Below, piece by piece: positions 43,157 to 54,175 of a stretch of 64,000 nt of DNA. This DNA is from Rhipicephalus microplus (lineage: Eukaryota > Arthropoda > Arachnida > Ixodida > Ixodidae). The DNA is taken from contig NC_134703.1 in NCBI RefSeq assembly GCF_043290135.1, positions 108,386,005-108,450,004 of the forward strand. The letters run 5' to 3'. The number at the start of each line of letters is the position of its first letter. The first letter of the stretch is position 1. The notes under the pieces were generated by a model. It saw only the letters and a list, made by a program, of their open reading frames with translations. It had not been told where the DNA came from and did no database searches. The position numbers and the translations under genes were made by a program.

Positions 43157-44042
43157 AAACGGCTTTAAGCTCCCCCATAGAAGAGTACCCTGTACTCTAA
43201 ATCATTACCCCCTTTTTCCAACCCCCCCCCCCCCCCATGTCCAACCTTGAGCTCGTTCGGATGGCTCGAAAGGTGGTGCTGATTGGGAGTCTTTCCGTAA
43301 TTTTTATCGACAGAGCCCGACCATGTGTGAGGCCCACGGGACAGCTTTATGCTCTCCATTAGTAGAGTACCAAGTACTCTAAAGCAATAACCACTTTTAG
43401 ATGCGAGCCAGCTCTTTGACTAGCTTGTGTAACGCTGTTTCGTACGTTCGCACAAACCCCCTCGCTGCAGGTGTTGGAGCAGTGCAGAGTAGGTCAAGTT
43501 GCAGCTGCGCATTGACGTCCATCTCTCCCTTACCCGCATAGCCTGCCAGCCCCTCTACCCGCTAAAAATACACCTTTCTCACTTAACCTTCTACACCACC
43601 CGCAACGCTAGACCGCACGCCGAGTGGAAACAGTCGTTTATCTGCCGTGAAGCTTACCCGAAACCCAACCCGCTTCCCGCGTCTTTGCGTTTTAAACAAG
43701 CGTTTACTCGAGTAAACGAATCTTCCAGCGCATACCGCAGCACAGCCGTTAGCGCCGTTTAACCCTTGACACCACCCGTGTGCTACGCTGCTGATTCCCA
43801 TCACAGCAGGGTTCTCTTTGGAAAGGTGGTGCTAATTTTTTCAAAACACGCATACGAATTCCCTTTTCCCTGCAGTGGTTAGCTTATCTATCGCGACTGG
43901 GACACCTCATTTCTTTCCCATAGTAGAAGAGTACATCATACTCTAAATCATCGAAGATTTGTTTTAAACAATTTGCATTTGACACAGGAAAAGCTCGGCA
44001 CTCTCTCATAGTAGATTACCCCGTACTCCAAATCATCAAACA
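43157..44042 (-). repeat. GAGTAC/GTACTC module, four inverted copies
   Basis: Copies at 43157-43210, 43333-43394, 43901-43956 and 43990-44042 read in the opposite sense to the cluster at 30.3-30.6 kb. They lie around and between repeat Z copy 2. The block order GGCTTTAAGCTC.CCCATAG, GAGTAC..GTACTC, AATCATTA is kept with variation. Confidence 0.8.
43402..43830. mobile_element. Dispersed repeat family Z, copy 2 (degraded)
   Basis: Direct-orientation relative of 41298-41802. Shared blocks include TGTGTAACGCTGT, AGCTGCGC.TTGACGTC, GCACGCCGAGTGGAAACA and the TTTGCGTTT.AAACAA tract. Its ends have drifted: GATGCGAGCCAGC on the left, and CTGATTCCCAT in place of the complement on the right. Confidence 0.7.
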
Positions 44043-44373
44043 ATTGTTATAAACACAGAAAAAAATTGGGAAGGGGGTTCGAACCTCCTCTCCTCTAATT
44101 TTTCAATTTCACTTGCGTATATATACATGGTCAAAGAAGCGCATGCACGAACATACGCAAAATATCGTGGAGCCAGCACAGTCCCCCCCCCCCCAAAAAA
44201 TTCTGGCTACGCCTCTTCAAGACGTTATCCTACGGCATCTTCCGTTTTCTCCTACATGGGTTTTGGAGAGCAAGACTGATGAACAGGGATGCTTAAGTGC
44301 TGGACAATGTGGAAATGACGCAGGTTAAATAAACAACACACATGTACCGGACACATGTTATGAAGTTCGGCAC

Positions 44374-45590
44374 TTGTCCTGTTTCATTAATGTTTTTGAT
44401 AATGAGCGAACATCCTTTTTTAACCAACACTGGTCAAGATTAAGGTGCCCACAAATCATAGTCATACAGAAGTTCTTGAAAACATTACAAATAAACCTTC
44501 GTGAAGTACTGGTACTAAGAAGACCTCTTGAAACTATTAGAATAGACTTTGTCAATATATTTTATAAGAATAGGAAGAATCTTCCTAGTAGGTACATAAA
44601 TACCAATTTGAAAGCCCACCTGGCAAGATTAAAATTAGACATTGTAATAACAACTTATGCTTCAATTTGTGAAGAAAAGGCAGGAGTCGAAATTGCATCT
44701 TCAGTATTGAATTGGTCTTTTTTCAATTCGTTTAGCTGAATTTACACCTATTTATCAAGCGGAATTACTTGGGATTCCCTTAGCATTACGGGAATTGCCT
44801 CTATCCATAACAGATGCGATCATTCTTACAGACTGCCTGTCTGTACTTCATTAACAGCACCTAATATGCCCAATGCTTTAGAAGTGTTTTACGTCGTCGC
44901 CCCAAGCCATTTACGCCTCATTCGCTTGGTCACCAGGGCATAAAGGTTTACCCTTAATGAACACGCATATGCACTTGCAAGGCCTCACATAATTATCCCA
45001 TAATTTCTATATTGCGGACAATGGAATTTATCGTCGTGCTACCATATGAAAATTTTGTCACATTAGATAATTTGGAAAAGTCTCACTTGGCAACATCTGA
45101 GTTTTGTCATCTTAAGTACTCTTGAAAAAAATCGATGGTGCTCTTCTAAAAAAGCGAATACATCAATTAAAATACTACGATGCCAATTCACTCCCCCCCC
45201 CCCCCCCTTTGAGCTTTTATCTATACAGATCTGGTAGTATGGCATGGTCTACCATAGGCGTACACTGCAACGAGAGTGAATCTCTGCATCATTTTCTCGT
45301 AACATGCAGGTTATTTACAAAAAAAAAAAAACAGACTGTTAGAAGAACCTCTCTGTAGGTTGGCTTTAAAATTATCCCGTCCGGTGATGCTTTCCTTCAG
45401 AGCAACTGAAAAGGGATTTAGCCACAGGATTGTTTGCGAGGCCATGTGCTCAAGGAAACAAAATGAATATAATAGTAAGCTCAGGAATAAATTCACTCTA
45501 TTTGCAACCATACTAGGTTGTTTGGTTTTCTTTTATTTCCTTTATTTATTATATCTTTCATCTATGTTATACCAATCTGTTCTTTGTTAA
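44374..45590 (+). pseudogene. Decayed LINE: connector, RNase H and C-terminal knuckle
   Basis: The first open frame (44374-44739) covers connector-like sequence. After a frame change, RLAEFTPIYQAELLGIPLAL, then LSITDAIILTDCLSVLH and RLVTRA..HKGLPLNEHAYALA (44735-44985) match the RNase H blocks E-L-L.I..AL, D..S.L and W.PGH.G...NE.A..LA. At 45240-45315, VHCNESESLHHFLVTCRLF matches the C..E.E..HFL..CP.F end of such LINEs. Stops and frameshifts are frequent. It is AT-rich, unlike the LINE at 16-19 kb, so it is a different family. Confidence 0.6.
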
Positions 45591-45599
45591 ATCATTCCT

Positions 45600-46845
45600 A
45601 TCTAAACATCCATATCTAGAACAATTTCATCTCAAAGATGAGGTACCGTTCATTTCATGGGTGATCACCCGTGGTGGCTTGCCCCAGGACTCGAGGAACA
45701 ACCAACAAACCAGCTTGTCCTGTGCATCAGTGTCATTTCTATAATTTGTATTGATTGCGCACTACTCAGAATTCAAGATCATGAAAAAAGTATCCGAGGC
45801 ACAAATTCTGATGAGATATGGATGCCGTGCATGGGCGATGAACATAAAACATCTTCCAGGAAGAAATATTTGAATAAACCGGGATATATAAAAGCTCTGG
45901 TAAGACTTTAGAGTTATTACGCGTCTTTTATATGTGTTTGAACATGCCTGGTTACTAATTTTTGAAATATCAAGGCGAGTGTACTGGTCCGATTCCATTA
46001 ACTAAAAAGAAGCGGGTATTGCGAGCCCAGCGGTTAATACTCAAATATATTTTAGGGTAGGGCTGTAGGTTCAAAACTATGCATCGCCAAGGAATTTTAT
46101 TTTGTTCAATCGATAAACTTTTTATAGTACTTCGATAAAGTGGCGCATCGACACACAGATTTCTCGTTAAGTCGGCATACATATGCTTACCAATTTTAAG
46201 AAGACGTCCAACATTGATAGTGTGATAAATGGCCGTTGAGTCTTTACAGAATCAAAAGACAACATATGACACCTCTTTTCTTCTTATTTTTGTTTTATTT
46301 CAGAAGTGGCACAGACATGAACCGATTTCGAAGGTGCAAGACTGCATCTAAGTGCGGCCTTTAAAGGTTTCCAAACGCCTCGACCTTCACAGCGCAATTG
46401 AATGACCCTCGAGTTAGACCATGACGGTTTATCAGGCATATTGCATTCATAGTTCTTGCGCCAAACTTCTAGAGTCTCGAAACAAAAAAAAACGAAGATC
46501 CATGCTTTGCGTTAAGGCTTTAGCAAAATGCGCCAATAACACGATTGAGAAACTATTTTTAGATATCCAAGGCGACGTAAAACAAGTATTCATCATAACC
46601 CCCTGGACAAAGCTTACACGAACTACTTCAATTGCAGGCGTTAACGAAGACTTGAAAATATGCGCTGTTCCCAACTCTCAAAAAATGCCCGAGGTCCCCG
46701 TGTGAATGGTACCACCCCTCACTTTAGGTTAATAATATTCAACAAGACCATACTATTGCCGTCCTTACAGCTAAATCAAAACTGCGTTTGTACAGCCAAT
46801 TCCATTTCTTTTGTCGTATCTTGAATCCAAACTTCTTAATAATAC
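45600..46845. other. No supported feature
   Basis: Nothing beyond short chance frames. Confidence 0.5.
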
Positions 46846-47069
46846 ATTTGTGAGGTTTACCAACCCAAAACTACCATATTATCACGAGAGACGCCGTAAA
46901 GAAAAGATCCGGAAATTTTAACCATCTGGGGTTCATAAACGTGCAACAAAATTTAAGCACACGGGCATCAGGCATTTTAGCGTCCATTGCAAATGAGGCC
47001 ACCATCGCCGGGATTCGATCCCTCGACCTGCGGGTCAGCAGCCTTAGCCACTAGACCACCGAGGCAGGG
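46846..47069 (-). mobile_element. Old, diverged Ruka-like SINE
   Basis: The body words GTTTACCAACCCAAAACTAC, GAGAGACGCCGTA and CACACGGGC are still readable, and the tRNA-like head ends CTTAGCCACTAGACCACC. Several internal substitutions and indels and no clear target-site duplication suggest an older insertion than the copies at 15.4, 17.0 and 62.9 kb. Confidence 0.8.
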
Positions 47070-47719
47070 GTGAATCAATGCTCCAAATATAGCTGCACCT
47101 TTCACTCGCATGCGAAGCTTCTCGGCCCGCCAACGTCGTAAACCTCGAAGGTAGCTAGGGGACCGAGATGGACAAACAAGTTAATCCATATAGCGATTTG
47201 CCTTCGCGGTTTGTGCCAGCCATGCCTTCACGTGCCTAGGGAGACTTTGTGCCCGTTGAAGCGGAAGCGGCCGAAACGTATTCTCCTCCGCTCGTAGTCG
47301 TTTGCGGCAGCTACAGATGAACACGCAATCCAGGAAGGCTGCAGCCGACGTCTATGTGGGACTCGGGCAGGGAGCAGAACTCAGGACCGCGTTGGCAGCG
47401 TCATCTCGGGCTACGTGCCCCGCTCGTAAAACAGCGCCGTGCGACCAGGTTTTCTTTTATTGCCACCCCATACGATTCAGCTTGTTATCGAAGCTGCGCG
47501 AAATACGCGAGCCTATAGAAGAACCTCCCCATTAGCAGCCCGACCTGATTTGTACCTGCAATAGGAACGAGTCACGCACGACACGAAGGTGCTGGTTAAA
47601 TCTAGGAATGGCGGGAAACGTGACCGTATGGTGGCACTGCTTTTCGATCGCAGGAAGTTGGCAGTAGCAAAACTTTCTGAGCGCTGACGTGTGTAGTAGG
47701 ATGGCTGTTTGTATTTTAA

Positions 47720-47721
<2 letters not shown>
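47070..47721. other. No supported feature
   Basis: GC-richer sequence with one isolated GCGAAGC word at 47112. No gene or repeat boundary recognised. Confidence 0.4.

Positions 47722-47807
<86 letters not shown>
47722..47807. repeat. (TA)n microsatellite
   Basis: 43 units, uninterrupted. Confidence 0.98.
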
Positions 47808-47808
<1 letters not shown>

Positions 47809-50800
47809 TTCGTTAGCTCTTTTAGCTCTATACTAACTTGAAGGAGCTCTGTTCGGCTACTTGTTTAGCAATTTCATCAGCAGCTTTTATAGCCATACCG
47901 TAGGACAGGTTTGGTAACAGTGACACCGAGAAAACGCCAAGTACAATGCTAGGGTTCGAGAAAGGACGCTCAATATTCGAAGCACTATTTAAAAAGTCAA
48001 CACTTCATTGTTCAAGAACTTTGTCGTTGAAAACCTAACGGGAAACGACTATCTTTCATACCGCTCGTTTGTCGAGAAGGTAAGGCTTCCTTAAGAGAGG
48101 GACTCAAATGGTTCTTAATCTAGAGAAACGAACAATATTATGTTGGATGACGGCACCCAACTTTCCAAATGCATTTCCAAAATAGTATTCGTGGACGAAG
48201 AAGTCATGACAGCCGGTGCCTCTCAGGGGAAAAAAAGCTGTGCACGTCCGGAGCCGTTATTTGGCTTTTCGCAATGTCAGTCTTTAAAAACGATGAACCA
48301 CATAAATATTCTATTCTGCTGCTGAGTCAAGTCGTATTAAAACAAGGAGGCACCCAAACTTCCCAGTAGAGTGAAAAAGTATTTTTGAGTGCTGCAGTTT
48401 GAACAAAACTTCGTAACGCATGACAATCGTATGGCGTAGGGAAAGCAATTAAATGATGTGTAAGGTAGGACAACAAAAAATCTGACACTGTAACTTACAA
48501 AGCGAGAGGCGGTGCAAAGATGAGTGCATTTTGGGAAGTGCGCATATATATAGCTAGATAACGCGTACAGAGTGCACTTTGGTTTATGCTGTCACCAAAG
48601 TTGTACCGTAGGTCATACCATTGCGTAGCCTTCTACAACTGACCTTTGGAATTTATCACCTCTGCAAGGGACCTTATGACCACGACGTATACGTCACGTT
48701 GGCCGTCAAGATAATTAAGTGCCATCTCTTAGGCACATCTCATGTGTGTGGCGTAGAGGCAATAGTGAGGTACCCGAGCGCAATCAATTGATGCACGCGT
48801 GTAGTCCTTGAGGAATTCGTAAACGAAGCCGTATGGGAACAGCGACAATCCCGCAACCTTCAGTGCAGAATATACTGCAAACAAATTGCTTCATATTCAA
48901 CAAGAATTCAATATAAATGGCTAGATAGGTTGGCTACCGTCAATGGCGTATTTATAAGGTGGCATATCTTGAAACGGGCGCCAGAAAGGAAATGACGAAT
49001 AATCATGAGAGTTTTAGGAGACTTAACGGGCAAAAGCCCCGTGATGCTTCGTTTTCGCGACAAAAGTTTAAGTATGCCCAGGCTACCTTTGAAATTTATG
49101 CTCTATACAGAGCTACAAAAAATTTAAATGATGAACTGGAATCGGAGTTGGAAAGGCCAACTTGGAATAATTAGCGCGAGTAGTGTAGTGCTTTATCCTA
49201 ATTATTCTTCACCATTATTGAGGATTTGTGCTACCAGCTGTAACGCAACCTCATTCCGGCCACAGTCTAAACAGTCAAGTGGCACTCTAGCGGAAAAATC
49301 TATGCCCTCATTTACAAGACGAGGCCTTCCTGTAGCAGACATGTCCTCTACCTAATGAGGTAGGTATCTGTGTGTGGCTTAACTTTGTATTGGAATTTTT
49401 ATTTTTTGTCAGACACACATTTTGTACGTATATTACTAAGAGTTATGGTCTCAATAGACCACAAAAGAAAAATTTGGTCAGTAGAGTAAGTATTTATGGA
49501 GTTGCAGGCATGATATCAAATTAGGCCATCATGACCATATATAGTCATCAAATGACAAAAATTACAAATGTATTGTTGTTATGCCCTAGAGTTCACGAAA
49601 CCTGAACAAACGCAGTATTTGAAAGTGTTTGAAGCTCTTTAAACAAATTCAGGACTTCCAACCAAAAGTGGCGCCTTCCCGCCTCTGCTTGCCGGTGTCT
49701 TCGTCAACATCGACCTTAGTCCAGATTCTTCTTCTTTACGGCTTCATGCTCCACAAAAATGAAACAACAAAGGTGTCGATCGCAGTGGAGATAATTGGAA
49801 AAATACTTCTCCAAGAATGAGCGGGTTCGATTATGTTTTCAAAGTTCTAGCAGAACTTTTGCATGGTGTCCTCAATTGAGGACACATGGGTCGAAAGGAT
49901 TGTCAAAATATAATCGATCGTGGGAGTATAAACACCACTGGACGGCTTAGGACAAACATGATAGAAACAATGATAACAATTTCTCGCAAATTTGTGTAAA
50001 AGTGATTAGGCTTTGCGAGAATTGGGCTCGTGTGTTCTAGAATGATGAAGTATGCCCCAAAATGACGTGGTCTAGGCTTTTCAAACACACGGCAGGTTCT
50101 ATGTGTCGCAACACAACCACTAATAGGAGAGTGCGGATGTGGGAGAAAACTGTGGCACGCTTCGAAAAATGTGCTGCACATCTTGTGATTAATCGATCAG
50201 ACCTTCAGGATAACAAACTTTTGCGAACAAACTTTGTTTCAGGGCTTTACCAGTGTTAAGAGCTGTGCACATGCGTCCTCGAAAGTTTCGAAAGAGCATA
50301 GTTCCGTATGCTTCCGGGAAGCGCTTCTGGAAGCTTATGCTTTCCCTCACTATCAGCTGTATGAGCGATGAGTGCCTAAGGGTACTATTTTACGCGCCGT
50401 GTTGCTTCGTAAGAAAAATACCAAATACAAACATACAAGGCGAGATGATTAACGTGAGAATGTTGAACACGTAAGTTGGTAATAGCCCGTGCGAATAAAA
50501 GTACTGGGCGCCATGTGCGATAAGTCTGCGTACATGGTTTGTTATTAGCTCCTTCCCTAGGCGTGCTGCAGAGTCAGTCGCCTATATGAATATATAAACA
50601 AACAAACAACCAAACAAACAACCAAACAAACAAAGAAAAAATGACGTCCTGTTCATTTAAGGCATGCAGGTAAACACTGCGGCTTAATGTTTTCCGTTGT
50701 ACAATGAAGTGCAAAAAATTTGGCAGTGTTCGCAATGATTGAGAGTGGGCCTGTAAGAACTGCATTAGCCAGTGACGCTAGTCGTTATTAAAGTACCACG

Positions 50801-51805
50801 GAACAGTTTGCGAGAGCGTTACGGAATGGCTGTTCCTATGCCTAGAAACAGCCGTTCCTCGGCATACGGACGGCTATCCGAAACGCTCACTCTGTTAATG
50901 TATAGTACGTCGTTGCATGCTGGCACGGGTTGTGCGTCCATGGCGACTAGAGTGAACGATTACAGCCTAAGTTTTATGGATTACCACAGGCAGTATTGAG
51001 CAAGAAAAATAAAGAGCACAAAGATGATGTGAACAGGTAAGTTCGGCCGCAGCCATTGCTGCGGTATATTGGAACATGGCGTAATATTCCATGAGCAATT
51101 TTAGCTCTTCAGTAATTTTTTCATGGTACGAACAGAGAGAAAACATTCTCATGGGGGCGTGAAGCTGTCGCTGAGCGATGCATCAGAGTTGTTAGTGTTC
51201 ATTTAGGCGTAGATAGAGTGATAATGACTAATTGCTGATGATTTTTGCATTAAGAAACCACATCAATGAAAAAAGAAAGGAATGTAAAAAAAGGGCAGAA
51301 AGCTCAACAGTAAGAAATGCTTCAAATATGTGGCTGCACACTTGAAGAAGTGGAAAAACACAAATGAAAACAGCAACTGAGAGAGCAGACTTACGTATTA
51401 AAACAAAGTGAAAAAGTGTGTGTTGAGGTGTGTTGAAGGGGGGGGGGGGTTGCTGGGAGTATAGAAGTCTGTTTAACAGTCTACTGCAGCGTAAGAACAT
51501 CAACAGCACCTTGGCAAGCCATTAATTTAACAGGCCAGCATTCTAGGACAGCCTGCTATGAATGCGCGCGAAAAAGGACTAGCTGACGTGTAGTAAACTG
51601 AAAAATAGGAATGAAAGAAATGAAAAACAAAAGATGAAGGGATAAAGAAAAGTATTAAACACCGAGTAACAGCTCCTTTTCTCGTCTAGGTCTAGGTTCG
51701 AAGGGCGGGGAGCCTAGATGAGCTGGTAAGGTGACTGTGAGGTCTTTGTAGCGAATACAAAAAATTATTTAAATGCTCACATTTTTGTGGTGTATTGAAC
51801 TATCT
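47808..51805. other. No gene seen; one 20-bp palindrome at 49866-49885
   Basis: About 4 kb of AT-rich sequence without recognisable coding families. A short CAAA/CAAC-rich stretch at 50597-50636 is the only tandem tract. Confidence 0.5.
49866..49885. repeat. Perfect 20-bp palindrome
   Basis: GTGTCCTCAA followed directly by its complement, no loop. Confidence 0.95.
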
Positions 51806-54175
51806 GAATTGAATTGAATTGAATTGAATCTTTATTTTCATGTCTAGTACAACATGAAGGATGGCGGGAGTAAAAGCTGCACTAAAACAGCTTGACTAGC
51901 TCCCGCTACCTAAAAATAAATGGGTCACAAGCAGTGGCATACAAATGAGAACAAAAGCATAATGTACAGAAATTCCCATGCTATTGGGAATAAAATAATT
52001 ACATAATCTGAACGTAAACAGGATACAACAGTTCCTACGAATATAAGAACAAAACATCAGTAGCTTGAAGAGGCTGTGTATACATGTGTTGAAAAATACA
52101 TAAGAGGTCAAACGGATACAAAAGGGTAGATTTCATCATAATACAATTTATAAGAACAGAGATGCAATATTTTTTGTGGTCATGGTTTCTATATTTACGT
52201 CATTGCTGCTTAAATAATTCAACATTCTGGGAATAACACTGCGTACCATTTGGTCACCGTACTTTGTGCGTGATCGTGGTATTAACCAGAGGTTATGCTT
52301 ACGGGTATCATATTTATTTTCCGAAGGTTGCAGGTTGGCTAAGTCAGATAGTACAGTTTTTTGCTTCAGCTCTTTTTTTATAGTCCTACAAACGTTGTAA
52401 CTGCAAAGATTTTGAAAACTGATTAGTTTATATTTTTGTTGCATGTACATAACTGATTGATATGGTTCTTTCTTAGCAATAATTTTCAGAAATCTAGTTT
52501 GAAGTCTAGTAAGCTTCTCAATATTTGTTTGTGTTGTGTCACCCCATACTATAAAGCAATAGTTTACATAGGACATAAATAAGGAATGATAAATAATAAG
52601 TATTGTTTTTAATCGAAGTAGATAATTGTTGCGATAAATTATACCAAGTACACGTGCCGTTTTTGTTGCCACCTGCTCTACTTGTGCATCCCATAGCATG
52701 TTGTTTGAAAATACGATACCTAATGTTTTGACATTGTCAACTAATTCAATCAGACTGTTATTAAGATAGAGCGGAGAACTTACTTGTACCTGCTTGCCTT
52801 TTGCTCGAAATATAACCGCTTTGGTTTTTTCCGCATTTATTAATAGTCCATTGGAACATGCCCATTTATATATCTTCTCTAATATATTATTTCCTTTTTG
52901 AATCAACTGGTCAGTATCGTTATGTGCAAAAAATACGCTTGTATCGTCCGCATAAATAACGAATTTTGCTGAAGGGTCTATGTTTACAATATCATTTATA
53001 TACAAATTAAACAGGAATGGACCTAAAATACTGCCCTGAGGCACTCCAAGGGAATTTGGTTTAGTCACCGAAGAAAAATTGTTTATGCACACGTATTGTT
53101 TCCTTTCGCTTAGATATGAGTCGAGCAAGTCTAAAGCAACACCTCGTACACCGTATAAATCCAGCTTACGTAAAAGTAATAGTCTGTTCAGAGAGTCGAA
53201 GGCCTTACTGAAATCGATAAAGACACCGAGTACTAGTTGTTTACATTCTATGCTATTTAGAATGAACTCTTTCTGATCAAGGAGGGCAAGCTCAGTCGAT
53301 CTATGTTTCCTGAAACCGTATTGTGCGTCACATAACATATTATGTTTGTTAATGAATTCTGCCAGCTGGGAGTGAAGAATTTTTTCTATTATTTTAGAGA
53401 ATACTGGCAAAATTGAGATAGGTCTATAGTTTGCTAAATTATTCTTATCTCCCTTTTTGTACAAGATGCACACTTTAGCAGTTTGAAGTATTGCAGGAAA
53501 AATTCCTTTTCCCAAACAAAGGTTAATGATTTCAGAAAATGGTTGGGCAATTATTTCGGCGGTGTGTTTAATTGGTTTGATTTGAAAATCAAAACAATCA
53601 CAGCAGTTACTATTTCTAAGCCGCATGATTGTTTTATATACCTCGCTTTCACATGTAGGTCTCACAAACATAGTACTTGAGCATTTATTGGAAACGTATG
53701 ATGTCGCATCAAGAGATGTTTCTGGAAAAGCTAAGTTTACTAGATAATCGTTAAATGTATTGGATAAGTTACTACCATTAATAACACAACCATTAATTGT
53801 AATTTCCGTAATTACGCTATTTGAGGTGGGTGTTCCTAACACTTTATTGATGTTTTTCCAAGTGGAAGCAGAATTTCCAGCTGATTGCATAAAAATGTTA
53901 TGAAAGTAGTTTTGTCTAGCCTTTTGGATGTCCTTATTTAGACGATTACGAAATTTTTTGAAGGTACTAAGTAGCTGTGGGTCACGAGAGACGAGAAATG
54001 CATTATACATTACATTCTTTTCATTGATTTGATGCAACAGGTCCCGTGTGATCCATGGCTTTCTAATTTTTTTAGATGGGCGGTGGGTAATTCGAGGGAA
54101 GTTATGGTCATATACCTCCTTGAATTTTTCTATGAATGTATTGACAGCAATGTTCGGGTTGTCTCCCACCTTAAT
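51806..54175 (-). mobile_element. CR1-like non-LTR retrotransposon, 5'-truncated
   Basis: The minus strand runs from about 54175 through one long reverse transcriptase frame to a 3' untranslated region of about 340 bp (52147-51840), and ends in five to six units of TTCAA (51830-51806). A 3' end made of short tandem repeats in place of poly(A) is a hallmark of the CR1/L2 group. The endonuclease is absent. An in-frame TGA lies just upstream of the frame, which fits truncation during insertion. Confidence 0.88.
52148..54169 (-). CDS. CR1-like LINE reverse transcriptase, intact 673-residue frame
   Basis: Non-LTR reverse transcriptase copying element RNA at a nicked target site. Motifs in order: KKGDKNNLANYRPISILPV, QYGFRKHRSTELALL, FIDFSKAFDSLN (first catalytic Asp, about residue 318), LGVPQGSILGPFLFNLYIND, FVIYADDTSVF (catalytic Asp pair, about residue 406), then thumb blocks NGLLINAEKTKAVIF and KTLGIVFS. 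A C-terminal helical region follows (LTRLQTRFLKIIAKK). The start given is a GTG at the edge of homology, so the true protein began further upstream with an endonuclease that is missing here. The absence of any stop over 2 kb indicates recent insertion. Codon use is AT-rich, unlike the channel exons. Confidence 0.92.
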   Translation of the reverse strand: MGDNPNIAVNTFIEKFKEVYDHNFPRITHRPSKKIRKPWITRDLLHQINEKNVMYNAFLVSRDPQLLSTFKKFRNRLNKDIQKARQNYFHNIFMQSAGNSASTWKNINKVLGTPTSNSVITEITINGCVINGSNLSNTFNDYLVNLAFPETSLDATSYVSNKCSSTMFVRPTCESEVYKTIMRLRNSNCCDCFDFQIKPIKHTAEIIAQPFSEIINLCLGKGIFPAILQTAKVCILYKKGDKNNLANYRPISILPVFSKIIEKILHSQLAEFINKHNMLCDAQYGFRKHRSTELALLDQKEFILNSIECKQLVLGVFIDFSKAFDSLNRLLLLRKLDLYGVRGVALDLLDSYLSERKQYVCINNFSSVTKPNSLGVPQGSILGPFLFNLYINDIVNIDPSAKFVIYADDTSVFFAHNDTDQLIQKGNNILEKIYKWACSNGLLINAEKTKAVIFRAKGKQVQVSSPLYLNNSLIELVDNVKTLGIVFSNNMLWDAQVEQVATKTARVLGIIYRNNYLLRLKTILIIYHSLFMSYVNYCFIVWGDTTQTNIEKLTRLQTRFLKIIAKKEPYQSVMYMQQKYKLISFQNLCSYNVCRTIKKELKQKTVLSDLANLQPSENKYDTRKHNLWLIPRSRTKYGDQMVRSVIPRMLNYLSSNDVNIETMTTKNIASLFL

